From contig JBBELK010001063.1 of NCBI GenBank assembly GCA_037783545.1, forward strand, positions 1 through 64,000: DNA of 64,000 nucleotides, given 5' to 3'. Below the pieces are notes generated by a model. It made no database searches and had not been told where the DNA came from. It saw only the letters and a list, made by a program, of their open reading frames with translations. Below, in pieces: positions 1 through 11,900 of the stretch. The DNA comes from Henricia sp. BOLD:AAB3569 (lineage: Eukaryota; Echinodermata; Asteroidea; Spinulosida; Echinasteridae). The position numbers were made by a program, and so were the translations under genes. The first letter of the stretch is position 1. The number at the start of each line of letters is the position of its first letter.

Positions 1-3000
1 ATCTTTCGGTGAATGTGCATATCCAATTATTGGTTAAAAGTTAATTATCCAACGTTTGGGTAAATGTGCATGGCCAATTGTTGGTTTAATTCAATCATCC
101 AAGGTTTGGGTAAGATTGCATGTGTGTGAAACTTTGAGAAACGTTAAGTAATGCCTGTAGCCTGTCAAGTTGCTGGATTTTGGCGCATGCTTACTTAGCC
201 TTACTTTTTAACACCAGTAAAATTTACACCAAGATACTAAGTAGGATTATAAAAATCAGGATATACATCTGGAACAACTCCATCATGAGAAGTGTGGAAA
301 GAACACTTACATAAACATGCGCTCCTAAGCATTTATTTCAACAGCCTTCTGGTCAATTTCAGTCCATTCACTATATTGCTGTTTATTATTTGCAAGCCGA
401 GGAAACTGAACCAAAATTCAAGCAAAAGGCCCATTTCATTCATCTTAACATACATAATACACACAAACCTTTTCTACAATATGTTGTCACACTGTGTTTC
501 GGGTTTATTATTTGCAAGTCTGTGATATTAAAATTACTAACACCACAATCCAAGCAAATGACGTCTCAGCTGCCCCGGCAACACGTTGGATATACAGCAA
601 GGTTTTTAGCAGGATGTTAACGAAGTGGTGTGGTTTTTAATATTTGGGAGAAAAATCACCAAAATCCAAGCAAATTAGACCTGGGTTGCTCAACACATTG
701 GGTAATTATACAGCAAATATTTTCTGCAGCATGTTGGTCACATCATGAACATGGCTTACCCAAAAGTCGAGCATATTTGGCCCGAGATACCCAACAGGCA
801 TGTTGGGCATTTACGAAAAGGTTTCTGCTCTATGTTGAATTTAACCAACAATTGTATGCGGTTGTTCCCAGGTGTGCGGTTGCTAGAATGCGTCCTGCTT
901 TGTGTTAAAAATTCCCCAATAACTGGAGATAAATGTCATAAGTGTATAATTTGCTCAGCATTTTAATACTTTCAGCACGCGGTATAATAAATGGCACCCC
1001 TTGACCAACGGAACTTGGGATGAGCGAAAATTAGTACGGGCCGTATAGAACTTGGATGGTTTACCCAAGAACATTTTCTGCATAATGATCCAACAAATGT
1101 CCTAATGAAATTCTCCAACTTTATTTTACCCATCATATTTTTTTACAGTATACTTTGAAGCGCCCACTCTGGTCTTCACAATCTCCAACAGATGGAGAAA
1201 ATATTGTTTGTCTGTATAATATGCTCAACCTTTTAATACTTTCAGCAAGAGGTAAAAAAAAAACACCAATAAATAGCCGCTGTTTCCCCAATTTACAGAA
1301 CTTTGCATGTAACCAACGTTGGTGTCCTGGATGTTTTACCCAACAGAGCATTTTCTGCATATGTTAAGGAAATATGGCCTAACAAACGTCAACATTTTTA
1401 CAGTGACACCATGACATGTCTAAATGTTTGGAAATTGTTTCAAATATCCTACACTATCAGAAATTGCACGGAAATTTATTCAAAATAGTTTGGTAACTTA
1501 AAAAGGCCATTTTTACAAATGCATCAAAATGTCACACTTTGGCCCCCATATTTATGGAATGACCCACATAGGCCTACAAGTTTCACTGTATTCCAATCTC
1601 AGAATTAACCACAGATCACAAATCTATTCAGCAAAACAAATGAGATGTTGGCACAGTGAAGTGTAATGGAATAAAGCAAGACTATGTGAAACCTCAAAAA
1701 GTTTGTTTCGAGTATACGTTTTGCCTTGACTCTTATGATTTAAATTATTGTTTAGCATTATGTGACACTAGAAGCCATAAATACATGAATTTCCTCTAAT
1801 AGCAAAAGCTAATAAACAGCAGTCAATTTGGCTATATACACTGTACCATGGCCACCTCCATAGGAAATGCATACAGTTCTCCAAAATTGGCCAACAGAGG
1901 GCGCTATTTTTGAAAGAAAAATTTAAATGTAAAAATATAAAAATCTGGTGATTTTCGGGTTTGTGGATTTTGGTTTTTGTAATTCACTTGACATTGACTA
2001 ATAGAATTTGCTATTTCCACATAGTTCTGAGAAGTGCGCCACGAAAATCACTTTCTGAACACATTTTGCTGCCTTGCCCCATGGTCTAGACATTTCGGCA
2101 AGACTCTCACCGGAGACCACCGAAATTTCGGCAAGAGTCACTCAAAATGACACCTTATTTTTTTACCCGAAGCTTCCGGAGATGGTCGCAGACCGAAGAG
2201 AAACAACTCCAGTCCCGATAAAAATGGTTCTCGACCTAAACAATTAATTTTAAACTCAAAAATATTAGGGCGACACCAAAATGTCGCCCTATTGAGCAGG
2301 TCGCCCTAATATACCTTTTTTACACACGATTTGTCGCCCTAACCTACAATTCATAGTTTTTATTAAGTCACTGCCTTATTATCATTTAAAACATGTTTTT
2401 TTTAAGAGTTGAGTCCGAAAGAAATGAAAACCCTCATCCGAATTTGAGCATGACACTTCTGATTCTCCAGGCAGATGTTCTAGTGAGACACAATGGTATT
2501 ATTCCTCTAGGTTTCTTCAAGAACCTACATGTAACTTATTATCTCTCGATGTTCCATGGATGCAATCGATCCCGATGATGTTTGGAAAGTCATCTGATTT
2601 GGTCCAGTAATAATAAACCCACAATGAACCTTAGAGGCTTAGACAATCATCGTTCTGTTTTCTGTGTTCGTCTTTGCTTGCATTTCAAATCCATTAAATG
2701 AAATTGATACTGTAACGAGATACATGTACATGTATTCAATGATTTTCCCGTCATTTTCTTGTGAAGAAACCCTGTATAATCCTGGAGGTTTTGAGTTTCA
2801 ATTAATACCAGGCATCTTGTTTCTTACGTTATTATTGAAACGAAGACGAGCCTAAGCGATATAACAGATGCTTAAGCCAAGAGAAAAATACCTGTTTCCC
2901 ATTGCATCAAATAATTATTTAGGGTGGGTAGGTGGAAAATATATTTTTATTTTGCTTTAAAATTTGTTTACCCGAAAATATTAGGGTGGGATGACAGTCA

Positions 3001-3587
3001 GTACTTGTTTACCTTTATAAATGTTGATGTAAAAATCACATTATAGAACTCTACACAATATCTGAATTTAAAATACAGGTGATTGCTGATACAAACACAC
3101 AAGAGTGAGCCACGTTTTTAAGCTTTTGGGGGTTAAACAGAATTAAAATCGATGTACACATACATTTGGTTTCTTTTTAGGAACAATAAGTTTGTATTTT
3201 GTACTGATTATTTTAATAAAAAGATATAGGTTGCACATAATTTTCTAGAATGAAGCGGGTAACCGGAAAGGTATTTTTTTAGTGGCCTTATCATTTTGCA
3301 TACAATAGTTTCCCATCTTTCCTGGCCACATCTTTCTGCTTTCAATGAATAACCAATAATCTGTTCATTGTGTTTGGTATTGTTTGCTGATGTTGTTTAT
3401 AAAGAAAGCAAGTGCGCTACCGTGCAAACGTGTTAAATGCGTCTGCGCGAATTAGCCAAATTTGCTTTAATTTTCATACATTTTTTATTTGTACTTTCCA
3501 ACTGACACTGAATTCACTGGTAAATTCACCTGCTTTACCAATGTTCACATAAAGTACATTTGGTTTAACTGGACATGTCTAATCCAG
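1..3587. other. Left-edge intron with degenerate repeats
   Basis: No exon was recognised here. Positions 1-120 hold two imperfect copies of a ~60-bp unit (gtgcat..ccaattattggtt..ccaacgtttgggtaa). From about 540 to 1370 similar words recur irregularly: ccaacatgttgg-like palindromes and 'cattttctgcatatgtt'. They look like an old, diverged repeat. Around 2268-2350 the word GTCGCCCTAA occurs three to four times. The FN3 exon at 3588 begins in phase 0 inside a domain, so its first half must lie upstream; I found no candidate and it is probably left of the window. Confidence 0.5.
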
Positions 3588-3732
3588 GTAGGCAATTCAA
3601 CCTTTGCGTCTGTACGTGACCTCAAGAGGAGAGTTGCCTATTACTTCCGGGTCAGCTATAGAGTCCCAAGGCGAGGTCTTTTCATGGAGGGGCCGCTGTC
3701 GGAAGTCGCATTGCATCAGACAGGCATGCCAG
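3588..3732 (+). CDS. Exon: second half of an FN3 domain
   Basis: This exon encodes the E-G strand half of a fibronectin type III fold. The visible hallmark is TFASVRDLKRRVAYYFRV followed by GPLSEV, matching the family pattern 'sL.p.t.Y.frV.a...G.G..Se'. The acceptor is AATCCAG before 3588 and the donor is G|GTAAGAAC after 3732. It starts in phase 0 and ends in phase 1. The complete split FN3 further on (38396/39482) also has a phase-0 internal intron and a phase-1 outer border, which supports this being an exon of the same gene. FN3 modules are extracellular adhesion or binding units. The first half is not in the window. It could belong to a neighbouring gene, but strand, phase and domain type fit the downstream exons. 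Confidence 0.7.
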
Positions 3733-4129
3733 GTAAGAACACGAAACGACACTTGATAAAAATCTATTGTGTTTAGTCTAACAACTTGATATTTCACCTT
3801 CTATGTTTCTTTCCAATATTATTAAAACAAAAAGAAAAACTGAACAAAAAAACAAACATAATGTGTGTTTTCTTTAACTCTTTCAGTGCCAGCGTTTTTT
3901 CAACATTTAACGCTAAAGTGCCAAACTTTTCGCAATTGAAATTCTGTAAAAAAATAAATAAATAAGTTGTAATCACCAAACTTGTTGTATATTGTTCTTT
4001 TATAGGTTCTAGAATCAATGGTATTGTTTTATTGATCTATGAGTGATATATATATATCAATGTTGTTCACTCTCTAAATCAAAAAAATACTCAAAAACCT
4101 CCTCCGCGGAGAAGCGAGTGCATTTTACT
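3733..4129. other. Intron segment, AT-rich
   Basis: Start of a ~14.8-kb intron. It is AT-rich with short A runs and a (TA)5 stretch near 4047. I see no gene or clear repeat before the foldback element starts near 4130. Confidence 0.5.
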
Positions 4130-4434
4130 GGTGGATGTTAAATCTCAAACGCTGCAGTAAGGTCGGCAAAATTCAAGAAATATCCGAAGAAAAATTTGCA
4201 TGAGGGCGGCACACATTTTGCTTCTAAATTAGACTTCACTCAGTCCTTTGCCATAAAACGCTATAATAGTACGCCTACCATTACTTAGCGAGACAAATCA
4301 TTAGCGATTCGGCTTGCGTGAATAAATTTTAATTAGGGTTTTGTTTTGTTTTTGCTCTACACCACATAACTGAAATTAGCCTCTGCATTACTTGGCTTGG
4401 GGTTGGGGGTATAAAGTACACCGGTCTGCGTGAA

Positions 4435-5356
4435 AACCACCTCAAACGCTGCAGTAATATTTCTGTATACAAAAGTACACCGTAGCGTGAAATCCACCTC
4501 AAACGCTGTAGTGAGATTTCTGTACAAAGTACACTGGTCAGCGTGAAAACCACCTCAAACGCTGCAGTAAGATTTCTGTATAAAGTACACCGGTCAGCGT
4601 GAAATCCACCTCAAACGTTGCAGTAAGATTTATGTATAAAGTACACCGGTCTGCGTGAAAACCACATCAAACGCTGCAGTAAGATTTCTGTATAAAGTAT
4701 ATTGGTCTGCCTGAAAAACACCTCAAACGCTGCAGTAAGATTTCTGTATAAAGTATATTGGTCTGCCTGAAAAACACCTCAAACGCTGCAGTAAGATTTA
4801 TGTATAAAGTATATTGGTCTGCCTGAAAAACACCTCAAACGCTGCAGTAAGATTTCTGTATAAAGTATATTGGTCTGCCTGAAAACCACCTCAAACGCTG
4901 CAGTAACATTTCGTATAAAGTATATTGGTCTGCCTGAAAAACACCTCAAACGCTGCAGTTATTAAAGATTTCTGTATAAAGTACACCGGTCTGCCTGAAA
5001 ACCACCTCAAACGTTGCAGTAAGATTTAAAGTACACCGGTCTGCGTGAAAACCACCTCAAACGCTGCAGTAAGATTTCTGTATAAAGTATATTGGTCTGC
5101 CTGAAAAACACCTCAAACGCTGCAGTAAGATTTCTGCTTGATGTATATTGGTCATCCTGAAAACCACCTCAAACGCTGCAGTAAGATTTCTGCTTGAAGT
5201 ATATTGGTCAGCCTGAAAACTACCTCAAGCGCTGCAGTAAGATTTATGTATAAAGTACACTGGTCAGCGTGAAATCCACCTCAAACGCTGCAGTAAGATT
5301 TCTTTAAAGTGCATTGGTCAGCCTGAAAACCACCTCAAACGCTGCAGTAAGATTTG
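4435..5356 (-). repeat. Tandem array, ~56-bp unit (left arm)
   Basis: About 17 head-to-tail units. CTGCAG or a one-base variant recurs at a 55-57 bp period (4449, 4504, 4561, 4617, 4673, 4729, 4785 ...). Two subtypes alternate: 'acaccggtctgcgtgaaaacc' and 'atattggtctgcctgaaaaac'. Units drift slightly in length near 4950-5060. Confidence 0.9.
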
Positions 5357-5415
5357 TGTATTCACATTATGTAACGCTGCATGGTCTTTAAGCATGAATG
5401 CACCTATCAACTTTT

Positions 5416-5480
5416 TCAACACCCCTCCCCTCCCCCCCACCCCCTCCCCCCCCCCCCCCCACCCCACCCCCCGCGCGCTG
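5416..5480. repeat. C-rich low-complexity tract
   Basis: Runs of C broken by A or T. It generates spurious proline-rich and glycine-rich reading frames on the two strands that should not be annotated as genes. Confidence 0.9.
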
Positions 5481-6049
5481 CACCACCCCCTTGGTTGGGT
5501 TTGGTCACGTTTTTCATGCCCCAGGGTGCAGGGCATTTGACGCGCATGTTTTGCACCCGCGGGTGGGGATTTTTCTCACCTAAATGTTGTCCCAGGGTTG
5601 GAGATTTTGTCACGCAAAACGTGAAATTCCCACCTCTCAGGTGGGGTAGCCCGGGGGTGGGGGAGGGGGACAAACGATTGATAGGTGCATAACCTTCACT
5701 CAGTATAATTTAGCTGCTTGTCCTCGAAACGGGATCCCGTATCTTCCACAGTAAACAGTTAATTGAAGCTGAATGGCCACTGTCCATAGCGTAAAAAAAG
5801 ACTCCCAGCGTAAACAATGGTTGTTTATTTATGTCGTCTCCGTTGGTGGGCAATTATTTTTAACTGATGGTTCGCTGCTTATAAAGAGGGAAATAAAAGC
5901 AGTATTTTCTCCCGTGACATAACAGCTCCACGCCGTTATTTACGTAAAAAGGTATAAAATAATTTTAACGTAATTAAACTGTACAGTAACTTAAAAAACA
6001 GTAACTGGTGTTACCTGTGTGTTTACTGTTTTCGTTTAAAGGAGCGTGA

Positions 6050-6310
6050 GCAGATCACATTTTGAGCCTCCAATTTTTTTCCATGGGTGTTGAGATTTTG
6101 ATTCCATATGATGTGTCATAGTCTCTCGCGGTCCCAATTCGTATATTTCAAGGGATATGGTCAGCAATGTAATTTTAAATTCCCTATGTAATTTGTAAAC
6201 TGCATGGTTACATAAAGCAATTAATACAGTGATTACTCCGACCTTTTTGCTTCCACATCCAAATTGTAGATTGCAAATTTCCTGTTTGCCCGCAATAAAA
6301 GTATGTTGGA
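6050..6310 (+). repeat. Dispersed repeat copy (family A)
   Basis: This block inside the foldback element resembles 13615-13850 in inverse orientation: both contain 'cctttttgcttccac..ccaaattg.agattgcaaatttcctgt'. Its first half resembles 48520-48680 (TGTTGAaATTTTgATaCCATAT..). The three blocks look like an old dispersed family. Confidence 0.6.
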
Positions 6311-6994
6311 GAGGTATTTTATATGAGTGCTAGCCAAAAATGGAAAGATGTAAATTTACACGATCAGTTGTATTTTTGCATATAGCACCGTTAATTAACA
6401 GAATTGTGTGGTTTTGTATTCAGCCACATATAACAAAAAAGCGCCTTTCTGCCTTTCCTTGTATTATGTTTAAAACGACAAACCGCTATAGTCACAATTC
6501 GTTATTTCACTAAATTTATTTATTTCCAGCCAAATTCTCCATGGTGAATATACTGAAGAAGTAAGCGGGTAGCGGAGTGGAACCCAACACTGACCTCTTA
6601 TTGGTTGGTAAGGACCGCTCAAGTAGTAATAAGTACCTCAAACAAAGGATAAGTGCAGGGATTCTAAAAATGAAAGAATGTTTTACACTGACAATTATAA
6701 CAGTTTTCCGAAAGTCGCATTCATTTACATTTCAAGTGTCTCCCTAATTGTTCTTGAAATACAAGTTATTATAGAATGAATTACAGTGGATGAATTTCCA
6801 AAACCTATTGATTTTAATTCTCTCCAGTCACAGCAGAATTAACAAAAACTATGCAAATTTCCACAACGCGATGAGAGCGATGTACGGTTCAAACGCCGGG
6901 ACGCATCTCTCCCGGAACTAAAGTATTCATATACGCGCTGGCCAGTATACTATCCACACAAACCTTACACTGCGGCATTTTTCTCGCCAAGTCA

Positions 6995-7925
6995 TTATGT
7001 ACTTTACGCAGGAATCTTACTGCAGCGTTTGAGGTGGTTTTGAGGGAGACCAATATACTTCACGCATAAATCTTACTGCAGCGTTTGAGGTGGTTTTCAG
7101 GCAGACCAATATACTTATACAGAAATCTTACTGTAGCGTTTGAGGTGGTTTTCACGCAGATCGGTGTACTTTATACAGAAATCTTACTGCAGCGTTTGAG
7201 GTGGTTTTCAGGCAGACCGGTGTATTTTATACAGAAATCTTACTGCAGCGTTTGAGGTGGTTTTCACGCAGACCGGTGTACTTTATACAGTAATCTTACT
7301 GCAGCGTTTGAGATGGTTTTCAGGCAGACCGATTTACTTTATACAGAAATCTTACTGCAGCGTTTGAGGTGGTTTTTACGCAGACCGTACCGGTGTACTT
7401 TATACATAAATCTTACTGCAGCGTTTGAGGTGGTTTTCAGGCAGACCGGTGTAATTTATACAGAAATCTTACTGCAGCGTTTGAGGTGGTTTTCACGCTG
7501 ACCGTACCGGTGTACTTTATACAGAAATATTACTGCAGCGTTTGAGGTGGTTTTCAGGCAGACCGATTTACTTTATACAGAAATCTTACTGCAGCGTTTG
7601 AGGTGGTTTTCAGGCAGACCAATATACTTTATACAGAAATCTTACTGCAGCGTTTGAGGTGGTTTTCACGCAGACCGGTGTACTTTATACATAAATCTTA
7701 CTGCAGCGTTTGAGGTGGTTTTCAGGCAGACCGGTGTAATTTATACAGAAATCTTACTGCAGCGTTTGAGGTGGTTTTCACGCAGATCGGTGTACTTTAT
7801 ACAGAAATCTTACTGCAGCGTTTGAGGTGGTTTTCACGCAGATCGGTGTACTTTATACAGAAATCTTACTGCAGCGTTTGAGGTGGTTTTCAGGCAGACC
7901 GATTTACTTTATACAGAAATCTTAC
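6995..7925 (+). repeat. Tandem array, ~56-bp unit (right arm)
   Basis: About 16 head-to-tail units in inverse orientation to the 4435-5356 array, with CTGCAGCGTTTGAGGTGGTTT recurring every 54-60 bp up to 7868. It carries the same two subtypes (caggcagaccaatata and cacgcagaccggtgta), so the subtypes arose before or together with the inverted arrangement. Confidence 0.9.
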
Positions 7926-8764
7926 TTCTTAGCAGGTCTGTTTGCTGTTATATTTTCTTTTATATTTTCTACATTTTGGATGTTGCACCAAAGTTACAAC
8001 CCTGCGGAGGATTGTGGCCTTCCGTTCGGTCATAGTTTATCCGCCAAATTAAAACAACGGTTGTACCTCAATCTATCACACAACTGCCCCTTGGCCCAAT
8101 TTGCCCAACGCAACAAAAACAGAGACCCAAAAGTATACTAAGATAGAATTAAAAACATTTCATTGGACTGCCAAGAAGGCTCATAGAATCCTTCATTACT
8201 TGCCCTGGTCAATGCATCCACATCATTTTGGTGCTGTGGTATTATTATGCGCGGAGGTCGATTTGTATTCCCACCATCACATACACAAATCTGCCTTTGA
8301 CAGACTTGGTCAAGTCTAAATTGTGTCTTTTGCAGCGCCCTTGTGCGATTAAATGATGTTTTTGTTCGGATATTTCTTGAATTTTGCCGACCTTACTGCA
8401 GCGTTTGAGATTTAACATCTACCCATTTGACTATGGGCGCCGCCATCTTGGCTGCTCAGAACTGCTTAGACTTTGCGCCCTCTCGAGGAACTCCGACGTC
8501 GATGATATTATACACATATTGCAAGAGGCCCAAGGTGATCTCGAAGCCATGACTATGACCCGAGGCGGAAGTCTTAACCATGACCCGAATAAACAGCAGT
8601 CAATATTTGTTTTATATACCGAATGTGTAGATTTTTGGCATCTGGTTGGTTAAAAGTAACGATCCATCATGCAGTTCTGGTTCTGGTTCTGGTTCTGGTG
8701 AGATACTGCATAATCTCCACACAATGGGATGTAACATGCAGGCGCTGGCGACTGAGCAGCATGT

Positions 8765-11700
8765 CTAATTCTTAAAGTGAGCTTTCTTGATGAGTTCCCC
8801 TAAGTTTGTAGTCTGTAGTCTGGTTTTAAAAGTTCCGAGAGTGGATGCATTTTTTCACATCCAGCGGCAAGCAATTCCATTCAGCAAATGTTCTTGGGAA
8901 CAAGGAATATTTAAAACAGTCTTTAGCGATGAGTAATTTATTAAATGAAGTTGAAGCATGTTTTCTCGTAGAGACCCCTTCTCTGGAAGACTTGGTTCGG
9001 TAAGAGTCAGTATCAATGGCAACTAACTTATTAACAGATTTGTAGATAAGTGATAATCGTTGGGCCGCCCTTCTGTGTTCCAAAGGCTCCCACCCAAGGT
9101 GCGAGAGCATTTCTGTGACGCTAGCCTTTTTCTTGTTGTTGTTCATAACAAATCTTGCAGAACGCCGTTGAACCATCTCGAGTTGAGATATGTATTCCTT
9201 TTGGTGGGGATCCCATACTGAAGCGCAATATTGAAGTCGTGGTCTGACTAAGGTTTTATATGCCACAGCTTTGACGTCCGAAGTACAACTATACAGGTTC
9301 CTGCGAAGCAGTCCAAGGATTTGGTTTGCTCTCGATCTAACTTTATGGTTGTGATTAACCCAACTTAATTTATTGTTTATTTCTATCCCCAAGTAGGTGT
9401 GGCTTGAAACCGTTTCCAAAGTTGAGTCGCCCATCCGATAACATGATTCAATTGGTTTCTTTTTATGAGTGACATGCATGGCATAACACTTTGCTTTATT
9501 GAATTTCATCTGCCAGCGTTGTTCCCAGGCGCAGAGACGATCAATGTCCTTCTGGAGATCCCGACTGTCTTGGTTGTTCTTTATTTGCCTATACATCTGC
9601 CAAGAGACGGACCTCTGATGTTATCTCGGCAGAAATATCATTGAGGTACAGGATGAATAGTAGCGGTCCCAACACTGTGCCTTGTGGAACACCTGAAGTA
9701 ACGCGTATGGAAGATGAAGCTTCTCCATCGAGGATGACTTGTTGGGATCTTTGAATGAGGAAATTCCTAAACCAAGTGTGCAGTGAACCGTGAATGCCAG
9801 CATGCTTTAGTTTAGTAAGTAGTCTTTCATGTGGAACGGTGTCAAACGCCTTGCTAAAGTCCATTATAATAACGTCGGCTTGACCTTTATCATTAAGGAC
9901 CCCAGCAAGATCGTTGATTGTTAAAGCTATAATTGGGTCTCGCATGAACGTCCTTTTCGAAAACCGTGCTGTTTATCATTGAGAAACTCCTGATCCTCCA
10001 AATGATTCATGACATTGGAATGGATAATATTGTGGCGCGCGCGCTGTGCGGTTGGTTTAGTCTCTAGCTCACAAATATATTTATTAACCTCGCACAGGGA
10101 TGAGCGGTTATCCCTGCACAAGACGGGATAATCTACTGAACAGTGGACCTAACCTAGGGGCTGTTCGTTTGGTGGAAATATACCATCAACCTCACGGAAT
10201 CTACGGGGTCTAGTAATCCTCACGGGGTAATGCAATAATCCTCACACAGTCAATAATTGCAGAGACAACAATCAATATGGTTTAATCCAGAATCACTGTT
10301 ATAATCAATAAATGTACACAGGCTTGATTTAATAATAATAATGCAGAGTAAGGCAGCGTGATGAACCTCACACGTGAATCAACGTAAATGCAGTACAAGT
10401 AATCCTCACGGGTGATAGGTGGCTTAAGTAAGCCTCACTGGGGTACCGTAAACCTCACAGTCACCACGTATAGTCAATGTGCCAATAATCCTCATGGGCA
10501 CGGTAATCCTCACACTACTAGAGAAGTGAACAGCCAACGATACAGTTCGGACAGTTAGCCCCGGGACACTAATTAATCCTCACGGGACCATCAAGAGAAA
10601 GGGCAAAATTACGAGAACGCTATAGGCAATGCGACTCAGGTTCGCCTCGGCCGTCCTGACAGGCTGGCCCAAAGATAACCTCAATATCGCCCGTAGCCTA
10701 CACCCAACTTACGAATTACCTCCTTTCTCAAGCTGAGTCCCAAAAACTAACAATCCCCAACCTAAATATTGGCTACTCACTTGGTCCAGAACAACAAACA
10801 CAAAGTCACGAATGTTTCTAAGCTACACCCTTACTCGAAGTCTCCCAGTGTCGGTCTGCCCTCACACGGCACAGCGTCTTCGTAAAAGCACGGGATATAC
10901 ACTGCAAATAGTCTAACTGTACGGCGCCACGTCACTAACTCTAAGTTCTAACTGCACAGGTCCTTACAGAACGACGCCATACTGCATAAGTGTAGACGGG
11001 TCGCTTACTCAAGTTATCCTCAGCGACGGCTCCTCAAAGCTATGCGGCACGATGTCTAACACCCGACTTGGCGCTGTTGCTGTACGGTCTTCACAGACTG
11101 ACTGTCAAGCTGCCAACAGTTAACTTAGCTGCACTGTCGCTACACACAATTCACACGCAAGGGTGTTCACAGCTCGACGCCATACTACACAACTGACTCA
11201 CATGATTCTGGAGCGCCCAGACATAGGCCAATGCGCGCTCGTGATTGGCTGCTGCGCGTCATGAATAATTAACTACTTAAACTTATACCAGTCCCTCCAG
11301 TTTCGTCACAATATGCTCCAACTGTTTACATGGGATTGATGTTTATGATATCGGACGATAATTACCAGGTTAGAAACGATTTCCTTTCTTAAACAGAGGA
11401 GTAACATTTGCACACAACCAATCCTCTAGAAGTTCACCAGTAGAAATTGATTTCTGATAAATGACAGTCAAAATTGGCGCAACACTACTCGCACATTCCT
11501 GGAGAATCTTAGGTGTTAATCTATCTGGGCCAGGTGCTTTTTGTACATCGAGTTCTTTCAATAGTTTTTCTACACCTGGAATGGTTACATTGATGGATGG
11601 CATTTCCAGGAGTCCGTGTGGTAACGTGGGAATACTACTGCAATCCTCCCTTGTGAATACCGATTGAAACTGTTCATTCAGTGCATGCGCTTTTTCAGCA

Positions 11701-11900
11701 GCAGACGTAGCAATTCCTTGGACAGTATTCAAAGCTGCAACACCCGAGAAATTCTGGCGGGTATTTTTGATAAAACGCCAGAACGGCTTCGCATCTCCCG
11801 ATTTCAAACTGTTACCTACATCAAATAAGAACTGGGATCTGGATTTACGGATACTGCGATCTGTGGTGCGACGTAAATCTTTGTATTTGTCCCAATCCAA
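8765..11900 (-). pseudogene. Reverse transcriptase of non-LTR element, broken
   Basis: Upstream part (11370-11900): KAPGPDRLTPKILQ and NVTPLFKKGNR, followed by a stop and PGNYRPIS. After the insertion at ~10045-11311 the frame resumes with GFRKGRSCETQL, DFSKAFDTVPHERL, TSGVPQGTVLGPLLF and RLLAD. At ~9596 the catalytic 'F/L-ADD' box is cut: LAD is followed at once by the MYRQI segment of another frame, so the second aspartate and a few bases are missing. The C-terminal part (8826-9596) has YLGIEINNKLSW, RSRANQILGLLRRN and YCASVWDPHQ, typical of jockey/CR1 polymerases. The enzyme cannot be functional. Confidence 0.85.
10045..11311. mobile_element. Insertion inside the retrotransposon
   Basis: About 1.27 kb interrupts the reverse transcriptase between codons for LEHIV and HNIIHSN. 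Flanks on the plus strand are ..ATAATATTGTGG and CACAATATGCTC.., a palindromic target without a clean direct duplication. The insert has no recognised ORF. Between 10170 and 10590 it holds about ten copies of a word like TAATCCTCACGGG at irregular spacing, and its left end is a (GC)n run. Type unknown. Confidence 0.6.

Larger units (their letters stand above)
4130..8424. mobile_element. Foldback (TU-like) element with satellite arms
   Basis: The outer ~55 bp of each end are inverted copies: GATGTTAAATCTCAAACG.. at 4133 and its complement ending near 8420, both containing CTGCAGTAAGGTCGGCAAAA. Inside each tip lies diverged inverted sequence, then a tandem array of a ~56-bp unit. The left array (4435-5356, about 17 copies) reads CACCTCAAACGCTGCAGTAA. 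The right array (about 6995-7925, about 16 copies) reads the reverse complement, TTACTGCAGCGTTTGAGGTG. The arms therefore form a huge foldback. Long inverted repeats built from tandem units are known from Drosophila FB and sea-urchin TU elements. The unique centre (5357-6985) shows no transposase, so the element is probably non-autonomous. Exact tips and target duplication were not resolved. Confidence 0.8.

Noticed and set aside
5318..5692. Proline-rich and glycine-rich frames
   Set aside because: Produced by the C-rich low-complexity tract inside the foldback element.
4435..7925. CRISPR-like regular repeats
   Set aside because: Eukaryotic context; units are contiguous tandem copies without unique spacers, in a foldback arrangement.
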